Assembly: GCF_041052385.1 (NCBI RefSeq)
Contig: NZ_CP163439.1
Coordinates: 3,151,001-3,215,000, forward strand
Direction of reading: 5' to 3'
Source: Streptomyces sp. R28
GTDB taxonomy: Bacteria > Actinomycetota > Actinomycetes > Streptomycetales > Streptomycetaceae
Length of the DNA: 64,000 nucleotides
Positions 51,941 through 61,182 of this stretch are shown here, in pieces; positions within the stretch are counted from its first letter, which is position 1, and every line of letters starts with the position of its first letter. Made by a program: the position numbers and the translations under genes. A model generated the notes under the pieces. That model worked only from the letters and a program-made list of their open reading frames with translations, searched no databases and had not been told where the DNA came from.

Positions 51941-52732
51941 GTGAATATCCGCTCCCTCACTCGAGGCGACGGCGTGGTGATCGGAGCAGCGGTGTTGCTG
52001 TTCATCGCGTCGTTCCTCCAGCTCTACTCCGCCTCCGGGTACGACCTTGACATCACCGCGTGGGAAAACCTCGAGCTCGGCCTCGGCACCTACATGGGCG
52101 GGGTCGTCGGTGCCGCCCTGATCGTCGTCAACCGCCTCCTGCCCCAGCCCCGCAAGATCGCCGGGCTGGACCTCGGGACGGTGGGCGTGGCGTTCACGAT
52201 CCTCGCCGCGTGGAGCCTGTTCTGGAAACTGGTGGACGTTCCCGACGGCGGCAGCGCCGCCGCCGGGCTGATCCTCGGCTTCCTCGCCGCCCTGATCCTC
52301 GCCGCCGGTGCCGTCGCCACCCCCCTCGTCCCCGCCCTCCAGGCCGCCCTCCTCCCGGCCCCCAGCCCCGCCGCCCCCCAGCCGCCCTACGGCGGTCAGC
52401 CGCAGGGTGGTTACGGCTACCCGGGTGCCCAGCAGCCGCAGCAGCCGTACGGAGGGCAGCCGCAGCCCGGGCAGCCCTTCGGTGGGCAGCCGCAGGCGCC
52501 CCAGGCTCCGCAGCAGCCGCAGGCACCCGCTGCGGACTTCTCGCCGTTCTGGTTCGCCGTGCCCGTGGCGCGGCCGCTGTTCGCGGAGGATGGTTCGCCG
52601 ACCCCGATCGCCGAGCTCGCGCCGGGCACCTGGTACCTGGCCGTCGAGCAGCGCGGCCCGGCCCTGGTCGCGCAGACGCAGGACGGCCGCCGTGGCGTGC
52701 TGCAGGACACGTCGGGCATCCAGCGCGGCTGA
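51941..52732 (+). CDS. Membrane protein with Gln/Pro/Gly-rich linker
   Basis: 263 aa. GTG start with a purine-rich A-A-G-G-A upstream. Four membrane helices (about residues 10-125) form a DUF5336-like small membrane domain (G-V-V-I-G-A-A-V-L-L-F-I-A, then G-K/R-P-x-K-I-A-G-L-D). A Q-P-Y-G-G-Q-P-rich linker (about 145-195) is followed by a short soluble domain (W-Y-L-A-V-E-Q-R-G-P-A-L-V-A-Q). The function is unknown. It stands alone, with a terminator downstream. Confidence 0.8.
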   Translation: MNIRSLTRGDGVVIGAAVLLFIASFLQLYSASGYDLDITAWENLELGLGTYMGGVVGAALIVVNRLLPQPRKIAGLDLGTVGVAFTILAAWSLFWKLVDVPDGGSAAAGLILGFLAALILAAGAVATPLVPALQAALLPAPSPAAPQPPYGGQPQGGYGYPGAQQPQQPYGGQPQPGQPFGGQPQAPQAPQQPQAPAADFSPFWFAVPVARPLFAEDGSPTPIAELAPGTWYLAVEQRGPALVAQTQDGRRGVLQDTSGIQRG

Positions 52733-52762
52733 GCCGCAAAAGAAGCCGTAGCGATAGCCGTA

Positions 52763-52797
52763 CGACGGCCCCTCACCCTTCCCGGTGAGGGCCGTCG
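52763..52797 (+). terminator. Hairpin terminator
   Basis: CGACGGCC-(C)-CTCACC pairs with GGTGAG-GGCCGTCG, with one bulged C and a 6-base loop, 30 bp after the preceding stop. Confidence 0.75.
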
Positions 52798-52860
52798 TCG
52801 TACAGTCGCAGCCTCCACGCAGAGCTGACGCACCGTCAGCATCACCGTCAGGAGGCAGAC

Positions 52861-53871
52861 ATGCGGCTCGGGCTCGCACTCGGCTACTGGGGGCGCGGCC
52901 CCTCCGCGGACCATGTGCCCCTCGCTCAGGAGGCCGAGCGGCTCGGCTACGACTCCGTGTGGACCGCCGAGTCCTGGGGTTCCGACGCCTTCACCCCGCT
53001 CACCTGGATCGCCGCGCAGACCTCAAGGATCAAGCTGGGTACGGCCGTTGCCCAGATGGCCGCCCGGTCCCCGACGACCACCGCCATGCACGCCCTCACC
53101 CTCGACCACCTCTCCGGTGGGCGCATGATGCTCGGGCTCGGGTTGTCGGGACCGCAGGTGGTGGAGGGGTGGTACGGGCGGCCGTTCCCGAGCTCGCCGC
53201 TGACCGCCACGCGCGAGTACGTCGATGTCGTACGGCAGGTGCTGCGGCGCGAGGCGCCGGTCGAGCTCGACGGGCGTTTTCACTCCCACCCGTATCGCGG
53301 TCCGGACGCCGGCGGCATCGGCAAGGCGCTGAAGGCGATCACCCATCCCCTCCGCGCCGACCTGCCCGTCCTTCTCGGTGCCGAGGGTCCGAAGAATGTC
53401 GCGCAGACCGTGCGGATCGCCGACGGCTGGCTGCCGTTGTACTGGTCGCCCAGCAGGCCCGACGCCTACGGGGACGCGGTGCGCGACCTCCCGCAGGGCT
53501 TCCTCGTCGCCCCTATGGCCCGCGTCCAGGTCTGCGCCGACGTCTCCGAAGGCCTCCTCCCCGTCAAGACCATGCTCGGCTTCTACATCGGCGGTATGGG
53601 CCACGCGGCCCGCAACTTCCATGCCGACCTCATGGCACGGATGGGGTACGAGGAGGAAGCCCGCCGGATTCAGCAGTTGTTCCTGGACGGCCGCCGCGAG
53701 GAGGCCCTCCTCGCCGTCCCGGACGCCTTCGCCGACGAGATCTCCCTCATCGGTCCTCGTGAACGCATCGCCGAGCGGCTGGAGTTGTGGCGGAAGGGGC
53801 CGGTGACCGATCTGCTGGCTCTGGCGCCCGATCCGCACAGCCTGCGCGTGCTCGCCGAGCTCAACACATGA
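52861..53871 (+). CDS. LLM-class F420-dependent oxidoreductase
   Basis: 336 aa luciferase-like monooxygenase fold (TIM barrel). The N-terminus M-R-L-G-L-A-L-G-Y-W-G-R-G and A-E-S-W-G-S-D-A-F-T-P-L-T-W-I-A are typical of F420-binding actinobacterial members, as are K-L-G-T-A-V-A-Q-M-A-A-R-S-P and G-L-G-L-S-G-P-Q-V-V-E-G-W-Y. It reduces or oxidises an unknown substrate with F420. A strong AGGAGG precedes the start. It is convergent with the three-gene operon on the right. Confidence 0.92.
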   Translation: MRLGLALGYWGRGPSADHVPLAQEAERLGYDSVWTAESWGSDAFTPLTWIAAQTSRIKLGTAVAQMAARSPTTTAMHALTLDHLSGGRMMLGLGLSGPQVVEGWYGRPFPSSPLTATREYVDVVRQVLRREAPVELDGRFHSHPYRGPDAGGIGKALKAITHPLRADLPVLLGAEGPKNVAQTVRIADGWLPLYWSPSRPDAYGDAVRDLPQGFLVAPMARVQVCADVSEGLLPVKTMLGFYIGGMGHAARNFHADLMARMGYEEEARRIQQLFLDGRREEALLAVPDAFADEISLIGPRERIAERLELWRKGPVTDLLALAPDPHSLRVLAELNT

Positions 53872-53892
53872 GTGGCTGAGCCGGCCAAGGCG

Positions 53893-54636
53893 TCACCAGA
53901 AGATCGCCAGCGCCTCCAACGTCGCTTCCCGTGTGTCCTCGCGCCAGCCCGTCATCTTGCCGAGGCAGCGGGCCGTGAAGGTGCCGGTGGGGATGGAGCG
54001 GCGGGCGTTGCCCGAGGCCACGACGCGTATGGAGACGGGGGGTTGCCGGTCGGCGTATTCCGCGCGCAGGACGAAGCCCTCCGTGGTGTCCGGGATCCGT
54101 GTGCACTCCGCCCGCACCGAGACGAACTCCCCTATGCGGCTCAGGTGTACCTCGCGGTCGTCGCCGAGGCGGTCGGCGAGGGCGCGGTTGGGGACGACGG
54201 TCAGCGTGGGCAGGTCGGCGTGGACGATGACGTCGGCGCGTTCGAAGGCGTCGATGAGCATGCCGATGACGTTGATCGGCTTGTCCTTGCGGACGAACTT
54301 GCGGAACGTCTCCTGGCTGACGTCGCGCTTGGCGCGGAACAGCCAGGCCAGGAAGCGGGTCCAGAGGCCGACGCTGGTGTCGACCTTGGTCCGCAGTTCC
54401 ACGGCCTCCTCCAGCGCGGACCGGTAGTTGCCGATCTCGTAGAGGTCCATCACGGACTGCTCGTCCAGGTACAGGCAGATGCTGTACGCCGACTGCCACC
54501 GGCGCATCCGGCGGCGCCGTTCGCGGGACTGGCGTACCAGGACCGCCGCGAGTACCGCCGTGCCGAGGGCCGTCACCAGCCAGACCGTCATCCACGGCCA
54601 CCACATGCTCCACCACAGTGCGTCAGTGACAGCCAC
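53893..54636 (-). CDS. Membrane-anchored conserved protein of a VWA operon
   Basis: 247 aa. One N-terminal membrane helix (about 15-35) is followed by a basic stretch and a cytoplasmic alpha/beta domain of about 200 residues (V-I-V-H-A-D-L-P-T-L-T-V-V-P). Four clustered Trp residues lie just before the helix. It overlaps the VWA gene by 14 bp and is last in the operon, so its product likely works with the VWA protein. Family not recognised. Confidence 0.7.
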   Translation of the reverse strand: MAVTDALWWSMWWPWMTVWLVTALGTAVLAAVLVRQSRERRRRMRRWQSAYSICLYLDEQSVMDLYEIGNYRSALEEAVELRTKVDTSVGLWTRFLAWLFRAKRDVSQETFRKFVRKDKPINVIGMLIDAFERADVIVHADLPTLTVVPNRALADRLGDDREVHLSRIGEFVSVRAECTRIPDTTEGFVLRAEYADRQPPVSIRVVASGNARRSIPTGTFTARCLGKMTGWREDTREATLEALAIFW

Positions 54637-56200
54637 GGATCTCCTTGAACGCCTCGGAAAGGGACGAGTCGGCGGCGTCGACCATCCGCCCGCCCGTCTG
54701 CGCCGCCGCGCGCCGCAGTTCGCCCGCGTCGGCCTCGCCGAAGTGGACGGGGTAGGTGGGGACGCCCGTGCGTACGGCGGCGGGCAGGGCCTTGTGGTGG
54801 CGTACGAAGTCGTCGTAGGCGAGGCCCGTGTTGTTCTCGCCGTCCGTCATCAGGACGAGGGAGACGGACCGGTCGGGGTCGGCGGCCAGTTCACGGGTGG
54901 CGGTGCGGTAGCCGTGGTCCAGGGCGGACCATACGGCCGTGGCGTCGCCGTAGCCGCCTCGGGCGACCGTGTCGGCCAGGGTCTTCAGGTCCTTCGGGCC
55001 GGTCACGGTCACCGTCTTCTCCTCCAGGACGCGGTCGCCGAAACGGACCACCGTCAGCCGCTCGCCCCGGTGGAAGCGGGTGAACTTGCCGGACGCCGTG
55101 GAGTCCGCGCCGCTCAGGTCGGCGAAGGCCTCCCGCAACCCCGCCATCCGGTCACCGCGCATCGAGCCGGAGAAGTCGAGCAGGAAGACGACCTGGTCGG
55201 CCGTGCGTCGGGCCGGGTCGCCGTAGTCGGCCAACAGGGTTTTGATGACGGCGAGTTGGTCGGGGTAGTAGAGCGCGTTGCCGACCGGCTCGCGTAGCTG
55301 TGGGTTTCTGGTGACCGTCGCGTTGACCGGGCGGCGCAGGGTGCGCTGCATGATCTTCTGCTGTGTCGAGTCGCGCTGGAGCCACTGAGCGACCTTGGCG
55401 TAGGCGGCGCCGTGGGACTCGTCGAGGAGCAGCAGGGGGAAGTCGGCGAGGACCGTGCCGTCCTCGGGGCGGATGACCTCCAGTGGGCCGTCGAGGCGGT
55501 CGGTGGCGTTGAGGGCGAGCAGGTCGGACTCGTAGGTGATGAGGGCGTTGGCCCGGTCCTGGTGGTCGGCGTACGAGTCGAGGAGGGCGGGCCCGGTGTC
55601 CGCGGTGAGGGTCTGGCCGGAGCGGAAGCCGCGCAGCCGGTCGCATGAGACGTCGCCCGGGCGCAGTGCGCCGCCCGTGCCGGCGGCGGCGGTGGCGACG
55701 CCGACGAGGGCGGCGAGTCCGCCCGCGGAGTGCCTGGGGTCCGCCATCCCGAAGCGGAGCGTGCCGGTCGCGGCGGCGTCGGCGATGTCCGCCCAGGTGA
55801 GCCGGGCGCCGGGCACCCCGGCGCGGAGCTTGCGTGCCAGGTCCGGTTCGAGGCCGATGACCACCGGGGACGTCATGGTGGCCGTGCGCTGCAACCCCTG
55901 CATCGCGCTCTTGGCGGTGAGCCGCAGATAGCGGTCGGAGGACAGCCAGGCGAGGTCGTAGTGGTCGCGGTCCGGGGTCTTCGTCTCGGCGTCGGGCCGG
56001 AGGTCCAGCCGGAGGTCGACACCGGTGGACTCCTTCAACTCGCCCAGCAGGGGGGTGAGTACGGCCAGGTCGGGGCTCGCGAGCACGCGCAGCCGGACGG
56101 GCTCGTCGGCGTCGTCGCCCGAGCAGGCGGTGAGTACGGCGGTCACGAGCGCCAGGCACAGGACGAGACGGAGCGCCAACAGGCTTTCCCTGGCCCTCAC
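54623..56200 (-). CDS. Lipoprotein with solute-binding-like and VWA domains
   Basis: 525 aa. A lipobox (L-T-A-C at about residues 23-26) marks a lipoprotein. Residues 35-330 resemble a periplasmic substrate-binding fold (V-R-L-R-V-L-A-S-P-D-L, then P-V-V-I-G-L-E-P-D-L-A-R-K-L). A von Willebrand A domain follows, with the MIDAS motif D-F-S-G-S-M-R-G and V-L-M-T-D-G-E-N-N. A substrate-binding-like domain fused to a VWA domain is found in a small actinobacterial group; the ligand and partner are unknown. It overlaps both neighbouring genes. Confidence 0.85.
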   Translation of the reverse strand: MRARESLLALRLVLCLALVTAVLTACSGDDADEPVRLRVLASPDLAVLTPLLGELKESTGVDLRLDLRPDAETKTPDRDHYDLAWLSSDRYLRLTAKSAMQGLQRTATMTSPVVIGLEPDLARKLRAGVPGARLTWADIADAAATGTLRFGMADPRHSAGGLAALVGVATAAAGTGGALRPGDVSCDRLRGFRSGQTLTADTGPALLDSYADHQDRANALITYESDLLALNATDRLDGPLEVIRPEDGTVLADFPLLLLDESHGAAYAKVAQWLQRDSTQQKIMQRTLRRPVNATVTRNPQLREPVGNALYYPDQLAVIKTLLADYGDPARRTADQVVFLLDFSGSMRGDRMAGLREAFADLSGADSTASGKFTRFHRGERLTVVRFGDRVLEEKTVTVTGPKDLKTLADTVARGGYGDATAVWSALDHGYRTATRELAADPDRSVSLVLMTDGENNTGLAYDDFVRHHKALPAAVRTGVPTYPVHFGEADAGELRRAAAQTGGRMVDAADSSLSEAFKEIRGCH

Positions 56201-57423
56201 TTGGCGTCGTCCTTCCGGTCCGGGCAGTCGCCGACCGTCTTGATCATCTGTTCCAGGAGGGGCAGTGGGGGCAGGACCGCCCGGGTGTCGTTGGAGGAGG
56301 TCGTGGGCACGGGGATGTGCCGTTCGGTGAGGAAATCCACGAGTTCGTCGCCGGCGGTGTCGCCGCTCGTGCCGCTGTTGGTGTTGCGGGCGCGGAAGCC
56401 CAGTTCCATGGCGCGGTGCTGGAGTTCGGGGTCCTCGCTGACCAGTTCGCCGAGCCGGGCGCCGTCATCGGTCAGGGCGACGAGCTGGGGTTCGGTGACG
56501 AAGCGCGTCGAGGGGTAGAGCAGGACGCGTTCGTCGTCCGTGCTGCCCTCCTGGGCCTGGTGGCGGATCTGGTGGGCGAGGAACTGGTGCTCGTAGATCA
56601 CCGAGATCGGGGCGATGCTCTGGCCGTCGGGGGACAGATACGTTTCCGCCCGCTCGGAGCCCGGCAGGCCCTGTTCGACGAGGAGCGGCTTGATGTCCTC
56701 GGCGACCGCCGCGGCCTCCCTCTCGTCGTTCGGGGCGTCGTTCTCGTTCTCGACGAAGGCGACCAGGCCGAGGTAGGTGCCGGCGGAGTTGGATTCGCAG
56801 ATGTCGGAGGTCTGGGCGAGGATCTTGTTGGAGTTGCGGACACCGTGCCGTTCGATGCCGATGTCCTTCCAGCGCTTGCCCTGCCGGGTGAGATTCACGA
56901 ACGGTGTCATCTCGAGCGTGTAGTACATCGGCCGGTCGCCCGAGCCCTGCTGCGGCTTCGCGATGCCGTGGTCCTCAAGGGCCTCGGCATAGTTCCGATA
57001 CGTGGCCAGCACGATGGGGCTGACGAACGGGCGGTACAGGAGCGCCGGGCGGTTCGCCTCGGCGCGCTCGCGGGCGATCAGGTCGGCGGCGGGCTGGCCG
57101 GAGGGGAAGACGACGTCGTATCCGTCGACGTCCTGGTTGGCGATCTCGCGGGAGCCCATGCTCGTGATGTGCACGCGGAAGCCGTGCTTCATCAGGAGCC
57201 GCTCGACTTCGGGATCCTGGAAGAAATCCCGCTTGGAGGCCATCTTCGCCTCTATGGTGACCACCTGCCGCAGCGGTAACAGCAGGTTCCCGCCGGCCAC
57301 GAGGAGGACCAGGCCGATGACGGGGACGGGCAGCGCCAACGCCAGCGCCCTGCGCAGACGGCGGCGCGGGGGTCTGGTGACGAGTAAGCGGGGTTCTTCG
57401 GTAACGGGTCTGTTCGCGGGCAC
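56197..57423 (-). CDS. Membrane-anchored solute-binding-like protein
   Basis: 408 aa. A basic N-terminus and one membrane helix (about 28-50) lead to a large extracellular domain with the fold signs of a bacterial substrate-binding protein (G-Y-D-V-V-F-P-S-G-Q-P-A-A-D-L-I, and S-V-I-Y-E-H-Q-F-L). It is the first gene of the operon; its stop overlaps the VWA gene start (ATGA). Its similarity in plan to the first half of the VWA protein suggests the two are distant paralogues forming one surface complex. Confidence 0.72.
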   Translation of the reverse strand: MPANRPVTEEPRLLVTRPPRRRLRRALALALPVPVIGLVLLVAGGNLLLPLRQVVTIEAKMASKRDFFQDPEVERLLMKHGFRVHITSMGSREIANQDVDGYDVVFPSGQPAADLIARERAEANRPALLYRPFVSPIVLATYRNYAEALEDHGIAKPQQGSGDRPMYYTLEMTPFVNLTRQGKRWKDIGIERHGVRNSNKILAQTSDICESNSAGTYLGLVAFVENENDAPNDEREAAAVAEDIKPLLVEQGLPGSERAETYLSPDGQSIAPISVIYEHQFLAHQIRHQAQEGSTDDERVLLYPSTRFVTEPQLVALTDDGARLGELVSEDPELQHRAMELGFRARNTNSGTSGDTAGDELVDFLTERHIPVPTTSSNDTRAVLPPLPLLEQMIKTVGDCPDRKDDAK

Positions 57424-57571
57424 CTGCGGTCTCCCCCCGTGGCTGGGGCAGGATCGTCGGTGATCACGTTTACCATCGAACGACCTTATGGGGAACGCCA
57501 GTTGAACGTAGAGTCCCGTTCGGCTTGCGGTGGCAGGGTTTCGGTCACGCCGTCAGGGCTACCCGGAGGGC

Positions 57572-57865
57572 ATGTCCCCTCGATATCGCAACGGTTCCAA
57601 CCAGGCCGGAACGGTCATAGCGATCGTCGCCGACATCATGGCCCTCATCCTGGGCCTGTGGATCCTGATGTATCTGCTGGACGCCAACCGCGCCAACGAC
57701 TTCGTCCAGTTCATCCATGACGCGGCCCGCTGGCTGGCGGGCTGGTCGTATGACCTGTTCACGTTCGACGAGGCGTGGGCGCGGGTCGTGGCGGGGTACG
57801 GCTTGGCGGCGGTGGTCTACCTGTTCGTCGGACACGCCATCGCCAATCGAGTCCACCGCCACTGA
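57572..57865 (+). CDS. Small two-helix membrane protein
   Basis: 97 aa from the ATG at 57572, which has GGAGGGC directly before it. Helices at about residues 12-33 and 68-88 flank a soluble middle (D-A-N-R-A-N-D-F-V-Q-F-I-H-D-A-A-R-W-L). Similar short proteins occur across Streptomyces without a known role. It is divergent from the VWA operon and convergent with the prenyltransferase-fold gene. Confidence 0.78.
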   Translation: MSPRYRNGSNQAGTVIAIVADIMALILGLWILMYLLDANRANDFVQFIHDAARWLAGWSYDLFTFDEAWARVVAGYGLAAVVYLFVGHAIANRVHRH

Positions 57866-57884
57866 CGGCCCCGCGTCGCCGGGT

Positions 57885-58955
57885 TCAGGCGCAGCACTCC
57901 GGGTCCAGCCCGGTCGGCAGGCGATCCCCGCCGAACACCGCACACGTGGCGTCATGCCCACCCAGTGCGGCGACGGCCAGCAGCAGCGACCCCGCGGTCC
58001 AAGTCGTCAGCTCGCGCGGCCAGATGGCGTCGTCGTCGAAGACGTAGCCCGTCCAGTACAACCCGCTCTCCGCATCGCGCAGGTGCTGGATCGACTGGAG
58101 GATCTCCAGTGCCCGGTCCGACTCGCCCATCGCCCACAGGGCCAGGGCGAGTTCGGCCGACTCGCCGCCCGTCACCCAGGGGTTGGGCACGACGCACCGC
58201 ACCCCGAGGCCGGGGACGACGAAACGCTCCCAGCCCTCTTCCATACGGGACTTGGCCTCGGCGCCCGTCAACGCGCCGCCCAGCACCGGGTAGTACCAGT
58301 CCATCGAGTAGCGGTCCTTGTCCAGGAACCGCTCCGGGTGACGACGGATCGCGTGCCGCAGCGCCCCGGCAGCCAACTCCCAGTCCGGCTGCGGCTCTTC
58401 CCGCTGCTCGGCGATCGCCAGCGCGCACCGCAGCGCGTGGTGGATCGAGGACGAGCCGGTGAGCAGCGCGTCCGCCGTCGCCGTGCCGTCCTCGTCGCGC
58501 CGCCAGCCGATCTGTCCGCCCGGCTGCTGGAGCTGGAGGACGCACTCGATCGCGGCGTAGACGGACGGCCACATGCGGTCCAGGAACATGTCGTCGCCGG
58601 TGGAGAGGTAGTGGTGCCAGACGCCTACGGCTATGTAGGCGACGAAGTTGGTCTCGCGGCCGGTGTCGGTGACGTCGTCGAAGGCGCCGTCCGCGTAGGC
58701 GGCGTACCAGGAGCCGTCCTCGTTCTGGTGGGTCGCCAGCCAGGTGTACGCCCGCTCGGCAGCCGTGTGCTCACCGGCCGTGTCCAGCGCCATCGCCGCC
58801 TCGACGTGGTCCCACGGGTCGAGGTGGTGCCCACGGAACCAGGGGATCGCCCCGTCCTCACGCTGCACGGCAAGGATCCCTGCGACGGTCGCGGCGGCCT
58901 GCTCGGCGGTGAGGACCCCGGGCAGGACGAGGTGTTCTGTCCGGGGGGTGGTCAC
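57885..58955 (-). CDS. Prenyltransferase/squalene-cyclase-fold protein
   Basis: 356 aa. GTG at 58955 overlaps the stop of the methyltransferase gene (GTGA); the longer open frame to 59735 is antisense of that gene. It is an alpha/alpha-toroid protein with QW-like repeats (I-L-A-V-Q-R-E-D-G-A-I-P-W-F, W-L-A-T-H-Q-N-E-D-G-S-W-Y-A). Proteins of this kind are annotated as prenyltransferases, but the DxDD motif of cyclases is absent, so catalytic type is uncertain. It is last in a glycosyltransferase-methyltransferase operon. Confidence 0.82.
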   Translation of the reverse strand: MTTPRTEHLVLPGVLTAEQAAATVAGILAVQREDGAIPWFRGHHLDPWDHVEAAMALDTAGEHTAAERAYTWLATHQNEDGSWYAAYADGAFDDVTDTGRETNFVAYIAVGVWHHYLSTGDDMFLDRMWPSVYAAIECVLQLQQPGGQIGWRRDEDGTATADALLTGSSSIHHALRCALAIAEQREEPQPDWELAAGALRHAIRRHPERFLDKDRYSMDWYYPVLGGALTGAEAKSRMEEGWERFVVPGLGVRCVVPNPWVTGGESAELALALWAMGESDRALEILQSIQHLRDAESGLYWTGYVFDDDAIWPRELTTWTAGSLLLAVAALGGHDATCAVFGGDRLPTGLDPECCA

Positions 58956-59701
58956 TTGGTGGCCGCCTGAGTTTCGGAGATGCGGGGCAGGTGGGGCTTG
59001 GTCGCGTACGCCACGAAGCTCTTGCCGATCAGCGGGTTCAGCGCCTGTTCGGCGACCCGGGTGGCCAGCGGTTTCTTCATGATGTCCCAGACCAGCAGCT
59101 TGTGGTACGCCCGCACCGGCAGCGCCTTGTCGTTGTCGACGCCGAACGCGCACTTCAGCCACCAGTACGGCGAGTGCAGGGCGTGGGCGTGGTGGGTGCC
59201 GTACGGCTTCAGGCCGGCCTCGCGGATCTTCGCGAGCAGTTCGTCCGCCTTGTAGATGCGGATGTGGCCGCCCTCGACCTCGTGGTAGGCGTCGGACAGC
59301 GCCCAGCAGACCTTCTCGGGGCCGTAGCGGGGGACGGTGATGGCGATACGGCCGCCGGGCTTGAGCACCCGGACCATCTCGGCGAGTACGCCCTTGTCGT
59401 CCGGGATGTGCTCCATGACCTCGGAGATGATCACGACGTCGAAGGACTCGTCGGGGAAGGGGAGGGCGAGCGCGTTGCCCTCCATCGCCGTCGCGGTCGC
59501 GCCCTCGGGGGCCTCCCCGGCTTCCTTCATCGCCGCGAACCACTTGGCGACCTCGCGGATCTCCTCCCCGTTCTGGTCCAGCGCCACGACCTGGGCACCG
59601 CGCCGGTAACACTCGAACGCGTGCCGGCCGGCACCGCAGCCGAGGTCCAGGACGCGGTCGCCCGGGGCGAGCGGGAACCGGGAGAAGTCGACGGTCAGCA
59701 C
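58952..59701 (-). CDS. Class I SAM-dependent methyltransferase
   Basis: 249 aa from a GTG at 59701. The SAM-binding motif V-L-D-L-G-C-G-A-G-R-H-A lies at about residues 17-28, with the post-strand 4 motif F-D-V-V-I-I-S-E-V-M-E-H-I-P-D (about 86-100). The Methyltransf_11-type fold is clear. It overlaps the glycosyltransferase gene by 7 bp and the next gene by 4 bp, so the three are translated together. It may modify a lipid-linked sugar or isoprenoid. Confidence 0.92.
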   Translation of the reverse strand: MLTVDFSRFPLAPGDRVLDLGCGAGRHAFECYRRGAQVVALDQNGEEIREVAKWFAAMKEAGEAPEGATATAMEGNALALPFPDESFDVVIISEVMEHIPDDKGVLAEMVRVLKPGGRIAITVPRYGPEKVCWALSDAYHEVEGGHIRIYKADELLAKIREAGLKPYGTHHAHALHSPYWWLKCAFGVDNDKALPVRAYHKLLVWDIMKKPLATRVAEQALNPLIGKSFVAYATKPHLPRISETQAATK

Positions 59702-61128
59702 GTGGCCCTGCTTTCGGAGTTGACGCCTTCAACATCTGTGGGGGTCGCGGATGCGACGTCCAGGGAGGCCGCGCGGCGTACCGGGGGCTGGGGCGCGGAG
59801 CGGCCGGTGCTCGGGGCCGCGGAGCCGGCTATGGCCTCGCGGTACCGGGCAACCGTGCCCTCGGCGGCCTTCGCCCAGGTGAAGTTCCGTAGGACCCTCT
59901 CACGTCCGGCCACTCCCAGGCGGTCCCGCAGTTCCGCGTCCCCCAGCAGGCGGCTCAGCCCGGCGGCCAGCGCCCCGGGATCCCCCGGCGGCACCGCCAG
60001 ACACGTCTCCCCGTCCCGCCCGGCGACCTCCGGGATCGCCCCGCCGGTCGTGGCGACCAGCGGCGTCCCCGTGGCCATGGCCTCGGCGGCCGGCAGGGAG
60101 AAGCCCTCGTACAGCGACGGCACGCACGCCACCTGCGCCGAGCGCACCAGGTCGACGAGCTCCGCGTCGGAGATGCCCTTGACGAACTCGACGGCGCCTT
60201 CGAGGCCGTAGCGCTCGATCGCCTGCGCGACCGGACCCTCCTCGGGCCGCTTGCCGACGACGACGAGGTGGGCGTCGGGGTGCTCGGTGCGGGCCTTGGC
60301 GAGCGCCTCGACGAGGAAGACCAGGCCCTTGAGCGGGACATCGGCGCTGGAGGTCGTGACGATCCGGCCGGGGATCTGCCGTACCGACGCATCCGGCGAG
60401 AACAGGTCGGTGTCCGCGCCGATGTGCACGACGTGGATGCGGTCCTGGCGTACGCCGAGGTGGTCGACGATCTCCGCGCGGGACGTACCCGACACGGTCA
60501 GTACCGACGGCAGGCGGCGTGCCACCCGCTTCTGCATGCGCGTGAAGGCGTACCACCGGCGCACCGACATCCGCCGTCGCCGGCCCTCCGCCGCGTCCAG
60601 CTCCAACTGGCGGTCGACGGTGATGGGGTGGTGGATGGTGGTGACGAGTGGCGCGCCGACGTCGCCCAGCAGTCCGTACCCCAGCGTCTGGTTGTCGTGC
60701 ACGACGTCGAACTCGCCGCGCCGGGCGCGCAGATGGCGGCGGGCGCGCAGCGAGAAGGTCAGGGGCTCGGGGAAGCCGCCGGTCCACATGGTCGCCACTT
60801 CCAGCGCGTCGATCCAGTCGCGGTACTCGTCGCGCCCCGGCGTGCGGAAGGGGTCGGGCTGGCGGTAGAGGTCGAGGCTGGGGAGCTCGGTGAGGGTCAG
60901 CCGGCCCGCATAGTCCGCGCCCTCGTCGAGGACGGGGTAGGGCTGGGAGCCGATGACCTCGACGCGGTGGCCGAGGCGGGCCAGCTCGCGGGAGAGGTGC
61001 CGTACGTAGACGCCCTGGCCGCCGCAGAACGGGTTCCCTTTATAGGTGAGAAGCGCGATGTCGAGCGGTCGCTCGCCGTCGGCGGCAGGGTCCTGTGGAG
61101 ACCCGGCCTCCCTGGCCTCAGCGGTCAC
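59695..61128 (-). CDS. Glycosyltransferase family 4 (GT-B fold)
   Basis: 477 aa. The N-terminal Rossmann half has F-C-G-G-Q-G-V-Y-V-R-H-L-S-R-E-L-A-R-L-G-H-R-V. The donor site near the C-terminus has E-G-F-S-L-P-A-A-E-A-M-A-T-G-T-P-L-V-A, the GT4 E-x7-E pattern. The disordered tail of about 45 residues is Ala/Arg-rich. It transfers an unknown sugar, and is first in an operon with a methyltransferase and a terpenoid-fold protein, suggesting glycolipid or isoprenoid-linked glycan synthesis. The promoter region contains a KstR-like site (see 61,183). Confidence 0.92.
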   Translation of the reverse strand: MTAEAREAGSPQDPAADGERPLDIALLTYKGNPFCGGQGVYVRHLSRELARLGHRVEVIGSQPYPVLDEGADYAGRLTLTELPSLDLYRQPDPFRTPGRDEYRDWIDALEVATMWTGGFPEPLTFSLRARRHLRARRGEFDVVHDNQTLGYGLLGDVGAPLVTTIHHPITVDRQLELDAAEGRRRRMSVRRWYAFTRMQKRVARRLPSVLTVSGTSRAEIVDHLGVRQDRIHVVHIGADTDLFSPDASVRQIPGRIVTTSSADVPLKGLVFLVEALAKARTEHPDAHLVVVGKRPEEGPVAQAIERYGLEGAVEFVKGISDAELVDLVRSAQVACVPSLYEGFSLPAAEAMATGTPLVATTGGAIPEVAGRDGETCLAVPPGDPGALAAGLSRLLGDAELRDRLGVAGRERVLRNFTWAKAAEGTVARYREAIAGSAAPSTGRSAPQPPVRRAASLDVASATPTDVEGVNSESRATC

Positions 61129-61182
61129 TCTGGGCCCCCTTCTCCCTGCACGGTCCCGCGAGATTACGCCGGGACGCTAATC

